Below, piece by piece: positions 52,353 through 64,000 of a stretch of DNA of 64,000 nt; positions within the stretch are counted from its first letter, which is position 1; the number at the start of each line of letters is the position of its first letter. The stretch is from contig VYZI01000254.1 in the NCBI GenBank assembly GCA_013397695.1, positions 920,920 through 984,919 on the forward strand, written 5' to 3'. The position numbers and the translations under genes were made by a program. Origin of the DNA: Centropus unirufus (taxonomy: Eukaryota; Chordata; Aves; Cuculiformes; Centropidae). The notes under the pieces are model-generated. The model did not search any database and was not told the DNA's origin. It saw nothing but the letters and a program-made list of their open reading frames with translations.

Positions 52353-53341
52353 CTGAAGAGACAAAGTCAGACAGGCATAGTTTTTTTTTACAAATGTCCC
52401 AGGTTCAAGGTTTTATATAATTTAGATTATCTGCATTCCTTGCACTTAATTAATTCTGAAGTATTTACTGGAAATTAGATACTTTTCAATCATTAAAAGT
52501 GCATAAACACAATAGTATTAAGGCTCCTGCTCTCCAGAAGAGTCCTCTATCCTTATAAAAGAGCCACTTTTTCCCAAAAGCCCACAAGTAGTTCGAGAAG
52601 ATATCTTGCATGAAGTATGACTTAAGTGCTGGTTGGGGCAACAGCATGTCTGACTTCAGCCTGTAGCACAATCTGCATCACATTTCTATTCAAGGAGGCT
52701 ATGGGGAGAGGAGAGATGTGTAACAATGTGTCATAGGAGGCAGCGAGAGGTGGGCACCATAATAATGGAGTCTGGATTTGGTGCAGCTGGATGTGCTATG
52801 GGATGATGAAATCCCATGGAGGTGGAATCATGTTTTGAAAATTTATGAGATGAGATTTGGGAAGCAGAAGACAATGGGATGGAGAACAGTAAATATGGTC
52901 AGACAGAGAAGCAGACATCTTTTGGTGTGTACTAGGCATGTCCTGTCAAAAGAGATGTAAGCAATATACAGTCAAGACTTTGTTTTAACCCAGCTGAAAG
53001 GGGCTAATTAGATTGAGGAGGTGTCTTTTGCGGTTTTAGGTTTGAGAAAGCCCTGTTGCTTCAGCACCTAAGGTGAACTTTGAACTGTCAGGAGTTAAAA
53101 AGACAGTTCCCGTTGGAAAATTATTCCATAACAAATTACTGTGGATTTTCTATACTTCCTCCACTAGCATTTTTTATAGCCACTGCTGTCCAAAGAATCC
53201 TCAACTTGATGGTTCAAAAGATTGATCTAAGATGGTATTTCTCATCAACATTGTCATAAGGTCAGAGCCATAAAACGTCTTTCTGCGCACTACATCAAGA
53301 TTTTAGCTTGCTTTTATATGAACATAATTTGCAGTACTTAC
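52353..53341 (-). other. ELAPOR2: ELAPOR2 intron
   Basis: A GT-AG intron of about 1 kb with no recognised repeat, RNA gene or open frame of interest. Confidence 0.85.
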
Positions 53342-53520
53342 TTCTGGTTCTTCTTCCAAAAATAGCAAGTCAAGGCTATGAGTAGAACAGCTGTGAATGC
53401 ACCAACACCAGCTCCAACTTTTAGCCAAAAATCCACTGTTTCACAAGTGCTGGTCCGTTTTTCTGGCAAGGGAACCCCTTTAATGCAATATTTTGGCTCA
53501 TTCCATACATACAAGGTTTC
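53342..53520 (-). CDS. ELAPOR2: ELAPOR2 exon: end of ectodomain and transmembrane helix
   Basis: The exon is 179 bases and begins on a whole codon (ETLYVWNEPKYC) after TTTGAAAG. It reads through KGVPLPEKRTSTCETVDFW and the single membrane helix (KVGAGVGAFTAVLLIALTC), then the stop-transfer residues YFWKKNQ. It ends with two bases of the next Lys before GTAAGT. ELAPOR2 is a type I membrane protein of the secretory and endosomal system. Its paralogue ELAPOR1 is linked to endosome-lysosome biology and autophagy, whereas ELAPOR2 has been linked to BMP signalling in early development. These roles come from family knowledge, not from this sequence. Confidence 0.96.
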
Positions 53521-54278
53521 CTTTCAAACAGAAGACAGAAAACACCAAGAAGTGAACTGCCTGCACGAAAAGAGAAACTATTCAGAATTGAAGAAAATGA
53601 GCTGTTTTGAGCTAGGGAGGTTATATATCTTTTCAGTGAAAGCAAACCAAAACATGTACTTCAGGTTTTCAGGCTGTAGATGTGGAGACATCTTGTCTAC
53701 TCAGTTGTCCCTTGGATTGTACCTCCAGGTCCAGACATGGAAAAAGTATTTCCACTTCCGTATTGCTCTTAACTGGCACAATGTGTTGTACAGTGATTGT
53801 GATGTGTTGTGCCTGCACTGGAGCTGTTGAGTAACAGAACCGTTCCAAACTCATGAAAGGACTTCCTAATATTTGACTACAGAAGGTAGCAATACAAAAA
53901 AGGAATTGAAATGCTGAATCCTTTCCTGGACTGCCCCTAACGTTTATGCCCATTAAAGGACAGAAGTCCGCAGAGCACTCCATCCTTCACAAATAACTGG
54001 ACTGCATGTTATGCAGGATGTTATTCATGTTCTATATGGGTGCAAACAGAGTTCATGCCTCTACCTACCTAGCTGGTCAGCACAAGCCAGGTCTCCTCCA
54101 GGAAGCATGCTGACATTGGCACAAACATCCCTGAATCTCAGCAATAAGACATGCACCCCGCCAGCTCAGAGTCTGGACTGAGATTTCCCAACTTTACTCA
54201 CCAATTTGCACACCAAATTTCAACAAAGTCCAAGTTATACCCAAAGGAACCCATCTGACTTGGAGACGTGTCCTGTAC
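53521..54278 (-). other. ELAPOR2: ELAPOR2 intron
   Basis: A GT-AG intron of 758 bases. No repeat or RNA gene was recognised. Confidence 0.85.
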
Positions 54279-54405
54279 CTGATAACCTTTTTTGCAGGCT
54301 CCCTCAATCTCATGGTAGTCTTGTTCCATGCAGAGTGGGCAAGCTTCTGCACTTTCCCATACGAAGTAGAAAGTGCATCCATCACAGGTGCCCGCAGGGC
54401 ATAAG
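54279..54405 (-). CDS. ELAPOR2: ELAPOR2 exon: cysteine-rich segment before the membrane
   Basis: The exon is 127 bases. Its first base completes a Ser codon, then it reads LCPAGTCDGCTFYFVWESAE, followed by ACPLC and HEIEGACKKGYQ. It has TCCTAG before 54405 and GTACAG after 54279. The C-x4-C-x2-C and C-x2-C clusters are characteristic of the ELAPOR/KIAA1324 ectodomain and resemble the growth-factor-receptor-type cysteine-rich region of the family. The segment joins in phase to ETLYVW of the next exon. Confidence 0.96.
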
Positions 54406-56590
54406 CTAGGAGGAGAGTAAAGCTTAGTTATCACTTATGAAGCACTTTAGGCATTCTCACTCCACATTTTGCTGCTGGAGATTGGTAATGGTAAGAACAA
54501 CATATGGGTAAACATTGATCAAGACAGCAGATGGAAAAAACCTGGGGAGGAAGATTTTTTCCCAGTTTCTAAAATGCTTTATTGAGTGAAAACAGATGTT
54601 GGGCTGTCAAGGATCAAAAATAAAAGTTTGGTTCCTGACAGTGAGTGCTACTCATGCACTTACAATGAAGAAAAAGAAGCAAGCCTTGGAGACCAGCAGA
54701 ACTATTCCAAGGTTTCAGCAGCACAGGTTATCCCAGCGTGCACCTCTATCACCGTTCTGCACTGGGTGACTGTTCACATGAACGCTGCTATCTGGTTCCT
54801 GCTGTTGTTCTAATGATGTCTGGTTGACTTCGTCCATATGGAATGGACTTGTCCTGTCATAGTTAATTACTAGAAGGATGTTCACCAGTTAATGAAGAGA
54901 TAAGAGCTTCTCTTGGTCTAAGAAAGACTAATGATCCTATTTTGTATTCAGCCTGCAGAATGAAGTTGTACTGCCAATAGCAGGACATTCAGGCAGCTTT
55001 CATCACTGACAATTACAGCAGGTCTAACAGCAGCAGTGGCCAAAACTCCATGGAAATTTGTTATCCTGATCTGAAGGACTAAAAAATTCATAGCCCTAAA
55101 AGCCCATTCCAGCTTATTCTTCTTTGAATAACTGAGAAGTGTCATCTCTGGATTATGGAACATTTTTTCAATGTACACAGCAAGAGCACTGACAGACCTT
55201 TCTCCTCAGCCTGTTTCAGCTTAGAATGTAAATTCATGTGATACTAAATGCCATGTCTGGAGGATCAAGGAGTTACATGCAGCATTTGACATGTATCAGG
55301 TGCCTCACTCTGAAAATAGCTGGATGACTGTTGAGCTAATCAAAGGGGGCTAGGAATGGAGAAGACATACCTTATCTCAGTTCTTGTTGACATGTCAGCT
55401 GTGTGCCATTTCTGCTCATGCTCACACTTTTAAAAACAAGGTAGGTTACTGCTACCTCACTACTGGTGAGTTATCGCAGACCACATCATGTTCAACCTCT
55501 AACACTTGAAGGGCATCTGGAAGATTGCACACAGCAAGTGACAGAGAGTGGATTGCTGCCCAGCAGAATTGTAGTGCATCAGGACCCTAAGAAAGTGGGG
55601 TATCTCCAAAGATGTTCAAACATCTATCACTGATCTAACACCTCTAATTCAGATGCCTCTTTGCTTTCATTCGGGTGAGCTTGGTTTACCCATCCCACGA
55701 GGACCAAGGATTAAAAAGGATCCCACACTTCTCACACTGTTAGATTTTGGGAAGATGACTTAACTTTTGGGAAGAAGGATGCATGAGAGGACTATCAGCA
55801 GATGCACAGTAACATCCAGAGAGACTAAGATGGGCCTTGATAGCCAAAGTGGATATCAGAGTTGAGTGGACCTTATGAGAATGATGGGGTATTGCTAAAG
55901 AGTAATAGAATTAATTCTATTACTGTTTTTTTCTTTTCAGGTATAGGCATAAAGATGACTTAGGAAGAAATAAGTTTTTTGAAGCCACTTGAATCAGAGT
56001 GAAGGGAAAAAAAGGTCACTCAAATAAAACACAACTGGTACAAAGGGCCCAGGATACAAATAGGAACAATGAGGCATATAAATCAATACACAAAGAATCT
56101 GAACTAGACAGAGTCGGGGCTCATGTAAGCATTGCAATAAGAGATTTTGTAATTCCTAAGACAGGGGCTCTTTTTCAAAAAAATAATTTTGTCCGCAGCC
56201 ACTTCTCTAGATCAAGGAAAAAAAACTACCTCTCAAAGCCCCAGCTAGGCAGTTCTAATCAGAATGGCAAAGATCAAAATAAGGAACTGAAATAAAGGAG
56301 AAGTGGAGACAAGAAAACATCATATTTTCTTTTGGTTTTAAGCTTGGAACAACCTGCCCAAGCTCTAACCTCTCTTACCATACAGCCTAAATACAGATCA
56401 GTTGGTCTGCTGAGAGGTGGTGGACACACATGTCCTTAACTTTGAGGAAAAAAGTGAAACCTTCTGTGTGGCTGATCTGGGAGACATCACTTCTTATTGC
56501 TATTAGGCATAAAATTACTAATAATTTTTGAAAAAATTATTCAAGCATAAAAGGCTTTTTGGTGCTACTAGGATACAAGTACTCAAATAC
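54406..56590 (-). other. ELAPOR2: ELAPOR2 intron
   Basis: A GT-AG intron of 2.2 kb. I saw nothing recognisable in it beyond AT-rich unique sequence. Confidence 0.85.
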
Positions 56591-56692
56591 CTGGGAACAG
56601 AAAGCTCTCCTTGGTCTAGTTTGTTGGGGTTGCATCTCATTGTCACAACAGTTGCACGGCCATTCTCACAGGAGGTTGTCACTGTTGAAGAC
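56591..56692 (-). CDS. ELAPOR2: ELAPOR2 exon: C-terminal part of the MRH-like domain
   Basis: The exon is 102 bases. Its first base completes Lys, then it reads SSTVTTSCENGRATVVTMRC, then NPNKLDQGELSVP plus two bases before GTATTT. The acceptor is ACATTAG. The C-x-N-G-R and M-R-C pattern is the last strand region of the mannose-6-phosphate-receptor-homology fold as it appears in ELAPOR proteins. No frameshift is present. Confidence 0.95.
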
Positions 56693-57910
56693 CTAATGTC
56701 AGGCAAAAGGAGAAATGTAATACATTTCCACTACAGAAAATGCATGTTGTTTTTTCATAGGTCTCTGTCCATTCATGTAACTGTAATACTACAGAAATAT
56801 CCTTTAACACAGCACTTCTGCCTTTGTCAGCTAGAAGAGAAAAAAGGAGTAACTGAAGCAGAGTAAGTTTCAACACTTCATTTATGTCTCAAAGTGCTCC
56901 AAGACACCACTCAGGCAACCACTCTGCTTTTCTGGCTAGTTTTGATTCTGCGGGGTACAAACCATCCACAAAAAAAAAAAAAAAAGAATTACTGAAAAAA
57001 AAGAGGGAGGATTTCAGGTGCTGTGGTTGTTGTGTTACTCTGCTGGGGAGTTTATGATGGCTCTCTCCTTGCTTAGTAACCTGGGAACCACGCTGTCCTG
57101 AAATAGCACAAGGCAAAAACGATTCAAAAGATGGGTCTTCTTCCAACAGGGTAGACACAGTAGGCCAGGTTCATAACATAATCAAAGTAGGGTCACTAGT
57201 GTGGGATTCAGTTTGCAGAATCAAACTCATCATTTAAGCATTCACAGATGTATAAAGTGTTGAAATCCAAAGTGCCATAGTAAATTATATCTATCACAAA
57301 ATCCAACAGAATCTAGAGAGCCAATCTGTAGAACAAACACAGGTACGTGCCTTAAGATAAACTGAATAATGCCAAAGACTCCAGAGTCAAAGCTTAGAAA
57401 CACAGCTCACATGAAGACACAAGCATGTATACGTCTCAATTGAGGTGACCTTTGAGCTAATTCTTACTCAAGATGAGGTATTCTATTTATAGAGAAAAGT
57501 GAAGAATAGGAAAAGGACACTAGTAACTGTGCAGGCTGGAATGATTATTTTTAACCCAGACTAGTTTGGGTTTGCAACATCAAAGTAAAAAACAAGGAAT
57601 GTGAAAGTAAATATGCAGCAGAAAGGGAAACTGAACATATCAAAGCCATATATGAGAAACTGGAAAAGAACACGATGCTGGAAGTGGTACCTGGATGAAT
57701 CAAAGCTCCATTATTACTCTCCACAGATAAAATGTAATATAGATTTGAATGAACAGTGCTTTCTGATTTTGTAAGGTGTTCTTCAATATGCCTCTTAATA
57801 TCAGCCCAATACTGATAAAATTTATTAAGATTAAAGATCTCTCATCAGTTTTAGTTTCCTTCAAATGAATGAAGAAATCTGAAGTACCAATAAACAGTAT
57901 TTTTACCTAC
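56693..57910 (-). other. ELAPOR2: ELAPOR2 intron
   Basis: A GT-AG intron of 1.2 kb. It contains a 17-base A run near 56970. No other feature was recognised. Confidence 0.85.
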
Positions 57911-58007
57911 TTGTAAAAGAAATGCACATCGGGTATTTTGCTTGGAGAGGGAGGAAATATATCTGTGTTGATGCTGATATTTTCCAGCGTTGTCTCAACT
58001 GTAGCTC
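57911..58007 (-). CDS. ELAPOR2: ELAPOR2 exon: middle of the MRH-like region
   Basis: The exon is 97 bases. Its first two bases complete the Gly of FLG, then it reads ATVETTLENISINTDIFPPS and PSKIPDVHFFY plus two bases of Lys before GTAGGT. The acceptor is TTTTAG. One N-glycosylation sequon (NIS) is present. It was identified by similarity to the KIAA1324L segment ending in PDVHFFYKSST and by perfect phase agreement with both neighbours. It is too short to be found by open-frame length. Confidence 0.94.
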
Positions 58008-58289
58008 CTAAAATGTGAGAAGGATTTTAAAAAAAGAAGGAATAAGCTAAGAATGGATTTCTGAGGGGTTCACATATGACATTTTCTCAGTCTGATGGGC
58101 ATGGGTCTCACTTAATAGCATTTAATGACATTACTATACAGTATACACTTTCTTGTTAGTCTAATTGAGCTTTACAGAGTTTTATGTTACTCGTACAGAC
58201 CACATTTAGACATAACAAAACAAAAAGTAATGGAAGAACACCATTTTTCTGTATGAATTTAGAGCAATCACAGGATATTGCAGAATTGT

Positions 58290-58360
58290 TAAATAAGTTA
58301 GGGTGGGAAAGGACTCCTAAAGGTATCTGATCCAATTAACTGCTCAAAACCTGTGCCTTG
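58290..58360 (-). mobile_element. Possible CR1 3'-end scrap, antisense
   Basis: The words 'gttagggtgggaaaggactc', 'ctgatccaattaactgctc' and 'aaacctgtgcc' resemble the reverse complement of the CR1 3' UTR. The piece is short and diverged, so this is tentative. Confidence 0.4.
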
Positions 58361-58399
58361 ATTGTAAAATCCTATCACATCATAATCATGTAACACTTT

Positions 58400-60870
58400 G
58401 AGTAATTTGTGGGAGAAAAACTGAAAGATGCAATGACAAAATTCAGAAGGATCATGGAGTCAGAAGGATCAAGGCAAGCCGTGAGAGCACATTTTGGAAC
58501 AAATGACAGGCTGGTGCGTGGAACAACACAGGTTACACAGGTCTGTATGGATTTTCAAGAGCTGAGAAAGCGCAAAATTCAAGTAACCTAGGGTCTTAGG
58601 AACCTTCCAATCCTGTGAAGCAGAGAAGAAGGAAATATTGGTGCCTCACTGCACCGCTTCCAAGTAAGAGAGAGCTGTACAAATGAAACTGGATAAACCC
58701 TTCTAATGAGGTGAAAACTGACAGTTTGCACCAGACACTTCTACCTGATGTGGGACAAATCAGGGCTTAGGATTGTGAAATGAATAAATGTGCTCAGTAA
58801 CATTGTTCAGGAGGACCTGTAGGTGAGGGATAGCTACAGACAACAGATAGAACAAAATGAGCTGTGCTGCAGAGATCATCAGGAGCGTAGGGACCTCTTT
58901 GTATTCAACAGAGGCAACGAGAGAACATTCCCATTCAATATGTAGTACTGCATCTCAAAGTGTGGCTTCTCAGAAACAGAAGCAAAATCAGGCATGATAA
59001 AAAAGTCATTCTTCAGAGGATATTAATTATATGGCTAAGAAGTCACAATGACTCCCTCAAGAATGAAAATATCTTTGAGTCTACCTTGAATCAGAAGTGG
59101 TAATAGCAATTCAAATAAAAACATTGACACAAGCTTAATGGAGGGGGAAAGGAGAATCAAATAAAATCAAAAGTGATGTTACATAAAAATGATAATGGAT
59201 GCTAAAGACTTTAGGGAAAAGCCTGCATTTGGCAGCATTAGAAAAATTTTAGGTTTGGAGCCTTTTTAGAAATACTTCAAAATTAAGTACACCTTATGTA
59301 TTGGAAAGGCAAATGTTAACCATTTTAAAGTGTAAGAACTTTGATAAAGAAAAGGCCGTAGAAGAGCTTGATATCTTTCCTCCATACTAGGAAAAAAATA
59401 GGACTTTCTGCTTGCTTTGCAAGGCTATGACTGAACACATCATTTCTTCAGTGGTAGGAGAGGATATTGGCATCTACTTGGCATGAACACTTATAAACTG
59501 GCAAGCCCACATCTAGAGTGACCTTTAAAAGATATTTTAATGATACAAAAATGTTAAAAGACTGATGGAGAAGGAATTTGTGACTCAAACTACAATGTAG
59601 CTAACATAATGAGGCAAATTAACCAGAATCATAAGTGGAAGGCGGGTTTCAGTTAATGGGTAGATACATAATGAGTGACAGTCAACACAAATTAAGGGAG
59701 AACAGTCCTTGTTCAATAAATCTGATTTCATTCCTTGAGAGCTGATGAATTCGGTTGCTAAAGAAAATTATGTAAATTTACCAAGCATTTCACTAATTAA
59801 CTAATTTAAAAGTTAGCAATGAAATATCAATTATGTGCACACTCTGGATTAAAAATTATTTAACTAACCGATTATAACATTATCTGGCCATGGGATACTT
59901 TCATCATATGTGGTGTGTCTCCAGGCTTCTCCAGGCAATGAAGTCATAAAATGTAATATTATCGTCAGGGACTTGGAAATAACTATATAATCACTGTTGG
60001 TAAACTGTGTAGATGAAACAAAGATTAAGAGGAACAGGAATAAAATAGAGAGCAACTCGGTTCACTTGGTAAGCAGGTCCTAGTCAAACTAAACATATTT
60101 TAGTGCAGACAAGTGCAGCAAGTGATGCAGGCCAGTCCTAAGGAAGAGAGATTTTCCCTTGGAAACTGTAACTCTCAAAAAGATCTGGAAAGGGCATCAG
60201 ATATAAGAAGCCATCATGAAATTCCATGAGTCTGGACAAAGGGGGACTCAGGGATTCCATGCCTGCATGTAAATACAAAAATCAAAGTGAATTTATTACT
60301 GTTACAGTGAATCATATATTGGAATGCTATTTTCTTCTGACACCCATACTTTAAGAAAATATAACAACAAGTTACAGAGGCTGCAGAAAGGTCCTCAAAA
60401 ATTATTCAGGTGATTGAGAGGAATACATGATAGCAAGAGAGATAGAAGAAGTTGATCTAGTTAGTTTATCACAAGAGCGAACTTGTAAAGGTCTGATGAT
60501 TTCAGTACATGAAATATTACTCCAAGGAGGAAATTATGGGTGCAAAATTGAAAAAGAATAACAAGAAGCAAGAGCTGAAAAAACTGAACCCAAGCAAATT
60601 CAAATAGAAAAAAAAATGTTCTGCTTTAAAAAAAAAAAAAGCATAGAGAGAGTGTTTGACCAGTGGAAAAGAACACCAATGACTGTGACGAAGCTTTTAT
60701 TTCTGGCAGTCTTAAAAGTCCAGGTTGAATGATCTTCTAAAGACGTGCTTTTGTCAAACATGAGCTTCTGGGCTCAGCGCCAGAAAGGGAGTACAAACAC
60801 TTCCTGCAATGGATAGGTGAGCAGACTAAATGGCTTCATTGTCTTATCTGGCCTCTGACTCTAGGAACTT
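58400..60870 (+). mobile_element. Ancient CR1/L3-type LINE relic with ORF1 and ORF2 traces
   Basis: Several widely spaced traces lie in the order expected of one plus-strand CR1-type element. At 58409-58591 a frame includes AHFGTND followed by VCMDFQELRKRKIQVT; this resembles the GTND block of the SGNH-esterase domain in CR1/L2-type ORF1 proteins. At about 59683-59739 the translation QHKLRENSPCSINLISF resembles the CR1 reverse-transcriptase motif QHGFR...SCLTNLISF. At 60806-60868 the end reads like the old CR1 3' terminus ('gcagactaaatggcttcattg', 'tcttatctggcctctgactc'). Many stops and frame changes show it is long dead. At about 2.5 kb it is shorter than a full element, so internal deletions are likely. 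It could also be two nested old copies. Confidence 0.55.
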
Positions 60871-61441
60871 GCAAGGCAGAGCAATGCAAGACTTAATGAT
60901 GTGCACAGCTCCATGCTGCCCTAAACCTCCTCTTTTTTCACCTAATTATGTGCCAGCACCAGCTTCTTCATCTTCTGAAATTGTCCAAGAGGGAACTTGG
61001 CATGGGCAGAAACATGTGGCCTAATGTGACTATTACAGTAGTTATTCTTGGCCTGCATGAGGGGGGTAGGAAACATGAAAGAAAATTAGTGCTTCTTATT
61101 TACATTCTCCAGATTTTTGTACTGAAATTCTATGCAACATAGGACCCACCAGACCAAACATAGGGAAGAGTGAGTAATACTGGCAGGGAAAACAAAGAAT
61201 GGGGGCAGCCTTTGCTCTTCTCCTCCAGCCATCACCTACATTGAAACAGCAGCAAAAAGCAATAGCATCTGTCCAGATCTGCTTCACAGCTCAGAAACAA
61301 AGGGAGGCGGAATTTTGGGCTGCCCCTTCACTCATCTGCCAAAGAAAAGCAGCACTGCTGAACTGAGAAGGATTTACTCCACAGCCCTAAATACATGAGA
61401 GTACATCTGCGATAACAATGAGCAGACAACAAAACATGTAC

Positions 61442-61631
61442 CTAAGAACCTGTCAGCAAGGCTGTTGGACTGCAGAGCCAGGGCTGTTCGGAAACCCTTG
61501 CTGTCGGATGGGATGATGGTGGACTGACAGACAAATGCTCCCACAAAATTGGAAAAATCTTCTGATTCTGCAACCATGTCCTTCAGAGTAACATCTGTGA
61601 TATTGTCAGTGCAAACAGCCATCCTCTTCCC
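61442..61631 (-). CDS. ELAPOR2: ELAPOR2 exon: core of the MRH-like domain
   Basis: The exon is 190 bases and begins on a whole codon after a long pyrimidine tract and CCACAG. It reads GKRMAVCTDNITDVTLKDMV, then AESEDFSNFVGAFVCQST and IIPSDSKGFRTALALQS, ending LADRFL plus one base of Gly before GTACAT. The two cysteines and the D-F-S-N/F-V-G pattern match the ELAPOR family's mannose-6-phosphate-receptor-homology region. Whether the domain actually binds sugar is not known from the sequence. One N-glycosylation sequon (NIT) is present. Confidence 0.96.
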
Positions 61632-63067
61632 CTGTGGACAACCAGGAAAAAAAAAAAAAAGGGAAGTTGTTGGTTGTTGATAAGACATGAAATATTTTAA
61701 GAAAGGAGAGATTCCAAATTGGAGGAGTTGTTTCATTACTGCAACTTAGAAATAAGTTGATGCTTCCATTGTGAGAGGGACAAATTGCAACCACAAAGTA
61801 TGCCATTGTGAAAATTGATTAAAGCCTTGTACAGACCCAGAAACACGATTTCACCTCTGGTATGTGTCTTATCAGAAACCAGTGCTACAAATCCCTCTGT
61901 TTATCTTGACAGCACAGTGTTTACTTGCAGAACACAATAAAATGGCTTGTGATAGAAAACCGTATTTTCCTTGCCTTTAAATAATATACTGTAGAATAGC
62001 TCTTTATTTGTGATTTAATCCAGATAAAATATTTTGAAAGTCAAAATACATTAATTCCTTAAATGGATATATGGCCTTCAAGCCTACATTAATGTCACAC
62101 ATCAAGGGCAAAAACAATGAAAGACAAATCAACAAACTCAATTATTCTAACAAAATGCCAAGTACTCATGATGTAATATTTTGGTTGGTAGTACTGTAGC
62201 ATCACCAAAGTAGTTTGGAAAACAATGCTTACATCCATAGGAGAGCGAGCCTATCAGTACCTTTGTAGATCTATATGAAAGCAGTTCTAATCCAGGTGGT
62301 ACATTAAACCTAAAAGTATACACAAAACGCTAGAAAGAAATGTGACTACTCATATGCCTCAACTCATGCAAATACTTTGGTACATGGGAAAGAATCTTCA
62401 GATCTTCACAGGGCTGAATATTAATGTAAAATACATGTATTGGCTTTCATGGGACAATATATGTCACTGGTTCTGGTCCAAAAATTCAACTTATGTGTGT
62501 GACAACACAATCTGGTACAGTCAAGCCCCAGACAGAAAAATCTTGACTCTGGGGCAGAGACTGTGTGCACTCATGGACTAAACACATTCTTCAACCAACT
62601 AAAAAAGCTGCAATCAAATTCAGCAACAGGCACCTCAGCCACTGGCAGATAACGCAGTGATACGGGGCTCTGTTGACAGCAACATAAAGAGTCAAGTTAT
62701 GAGAAACATGAAAAGAAGTTGGCAACTGAAGGAAAGAGTCTTCACCTGAGTTCTTGTTGGCAGAGCAAAAAGGTCAGTGCTGTGACCCAAGTGACTTGAA
62801 GGCACAAGAACTAAGAAATGTGACAGAGTTTTTCTTCTGAGTGTTACTTATGCCTAACACACTGTCATCTCTGCTCTGCAAAATTACTTGGCTGTGCAAA
62901 AGTCCTCTTGCACTGCCAAGCAAGATCCAGAGGAAAGTGTTTGCACAGTGTTTGTGACAGCTCAGCTGTAGGGGAGTCCTCGTCCTTTCTCAGTGTGATC
63001 CCACAGAACGTCAACATGGGCAGCAAATTGGTTAATCCTGCCAAACCTGAATATGAGCTGAGCTCAC
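61632..63067 (-). other. ELAPOR2: ELAPOR2 intron
   Basis: A GT-AG intron of 1.4 kb. The acceptor side has a run of 14 T on the sense strand. No mobile element or RNA gene was recognised. Confidence 0.85.
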
Positions 63068-63301
63068 CTCATTCCCGCACAGGCTGATGTTAAAGAAGTG
63101 GAAGAATTTGGTCCCTCGGGATGTGAAGCTGGGTCCACTCATCAATGAGCCCACCTGGCTGAGGTTGCTAAAATCATAATTCAGGCTCTGGTTATCCTTG
63201 ATGTACGACACCAGGCAGTCACTGAAGCAGGCAGAGTGGTCCTTCAGAGACGGAGAGGCATCCATTAAAGAGCAGTTATAGACTAACAGCAAACCACTCC
63301 C
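63068..63301 (-). CDS. ELAPOR2: ELAPOR2 exon: N-terminal part of the MRH-like domain
   Basis: The exon is 234 bases (78 whole codons). It starts GSGLLLVYNCSLMDASPS after AACTCACAG and ends FFHFFNISLCGNE before GTGAGC. In between are the cysteines of ACFSDC, the segment LNYDFSNLSQVGSL and the family signature GPSFTSRGTKFFHFF. It is the most upstream ELAPOR2 exon found in the window. The eight exons sum to 385 codons including the stop, roughly the last third or more of the protein. The N-terminal part lies beyond the right edge. Confidence 0.96.
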
Positions 63302-64000
63302 CTGTGAGTTAAAGCAAGCAGGTACAGACAGGACTGCTTGTCAAGAATGGAGGGGAACTTTGTCCTATTCCCGTAATTCAACTTTCTATTATGAGAATTC
63401 CCATTCCTGATTCACTCCCTTGCCTGAGCCTTTTTGCTGTTCACTGCATAACCCAAGAAACTGCAGAGTTTCTTGCTTTGTTTTGTTGTGAGTGCTTTTA
63501 GGATCCCAGTGTCTGAGCTTAAAGCACTATAGACAGACCAGAACGTGGCCTCAGGTACACTTGCATCTTGCAAAGGAAATGCAACAAACAGCTCCAGAAA
63601 TAAGGACAGGATATGAACCCAGCTGAAGACAGAATGCAAACAAATTGGAACAGTTCTTCAAGTCCCCATGTAGCTCACTGTCAAAGGAAGCTGCGCATGA
63701 TAAATGCTTGTATAGGCTTAGGGGCATTTTCATCTATGAGGAACTTTTTACAGGCTTTTAAAGGCACAGAAATATCACCCAGCTGAGGAAGTCCCTGAGT
63801 TTAAAATAGCAGGACTGTAGGACAATTTTAGGTGGAAGTAACGCATATACTTGCCCTGTTCTTACACTGTCCTCAGCAGACCTTCTTGAAATGAATCCTT
63901 TTTTTGAGATGATGTGGTCAACTTCACCTTTTTTATTACATACTTACAAACAGAAATTAGTCTACAGACATATTTGGAAGAGCAGGATCAATGGTTATAA
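63302..64000 (-). other. ELAPOR2: ELAPOR2 intron (partial, to the window edge)
   Basis: Sequence upstream of the exon that starts at 63301. I found no further ELAPOR2 exon, repeat or RNA gene here, so the next upstream exon is beyond the window. Confidence 0.75.

Larger units (their letters stand above)
58008..61441 (-). other. ELAPOR2: ELAPOR2 intron carrying an ancient CR1
   Basis: A GT-AG intron of 3.4 kb. Nearly three quarters of it (about 58400-60870) appears to be an old, heavily decayed CR1-type LINE on the plus strand. A short possible CR1 piece in antisense lies at about 58290-58360. The interval 60870-61440 shows nothing recognisable. Confidence 0.8.

Overview
The window is vertebrate nuclear DNA, most likely from a bird. 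It has long AT-rich introns, GT-AG splice sites, dispersed CR1 LINE copies with the avian-type ATTCTATG-like 3' end, and two assembly gaps. No prokaryotic gene, tRNA, rRNA or CRISPR array was seen. The species cannot be named from the sequence.

Left part (1 to about 39,785, plus strand): the 3' three quarters of GRM3, the group II metabotropic glutamate receptor mGlu3. Four coding exons are visible (4393-5248, 25540-26606, 33609-33783, 39235-39308). They splice in phase to 723 codons plus a stop, expected residues 157-879 of an 879-residue receptor. The first coding exon, with the signal peptide, lies upstream of the window. The exons encode most of the Venus-flytrap glutamate-binding domain, the cysteine-rich linker, the seven membrane helices and the C-terminal tail. 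Introns of 20.3, 7.0 and 5.5 kb hold CR1 remnants and simple repeats.

Middle (about 39,786-48,705): intergenic DNA plus the unresolved 3' UTR of the next gene. It contains two CR1 copies and a 906-base N gap.

Right part (about 48,706-64,000, minus strand): the 3' half of ELAPOR2 (KIAA1324L), a type I membrane protein with a mannose-6-phosphate-receptor-homology domain. Eight exons join in phase to 384 codons plus a stop. GRM3 and ELAPOR2 are arranged tail to tail, as in mammals.

The most interesting observation is in GRM3. Joining exon 3 straight to exon 5 (skipping the transmembrane exon) opens a second reading frame across exons 5 and 6 that runs exactly 96 codons, past the normal stop. 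To my recollection this is the tail length reported for the human GRM3-delta-4 variant. A second point is a badly decayed CR1-type element in an ELAPOR2 intron that seems to keep traces of both the ORF1 esterase and the reverse transcriptase. I found no convincing wholly new biological system here.
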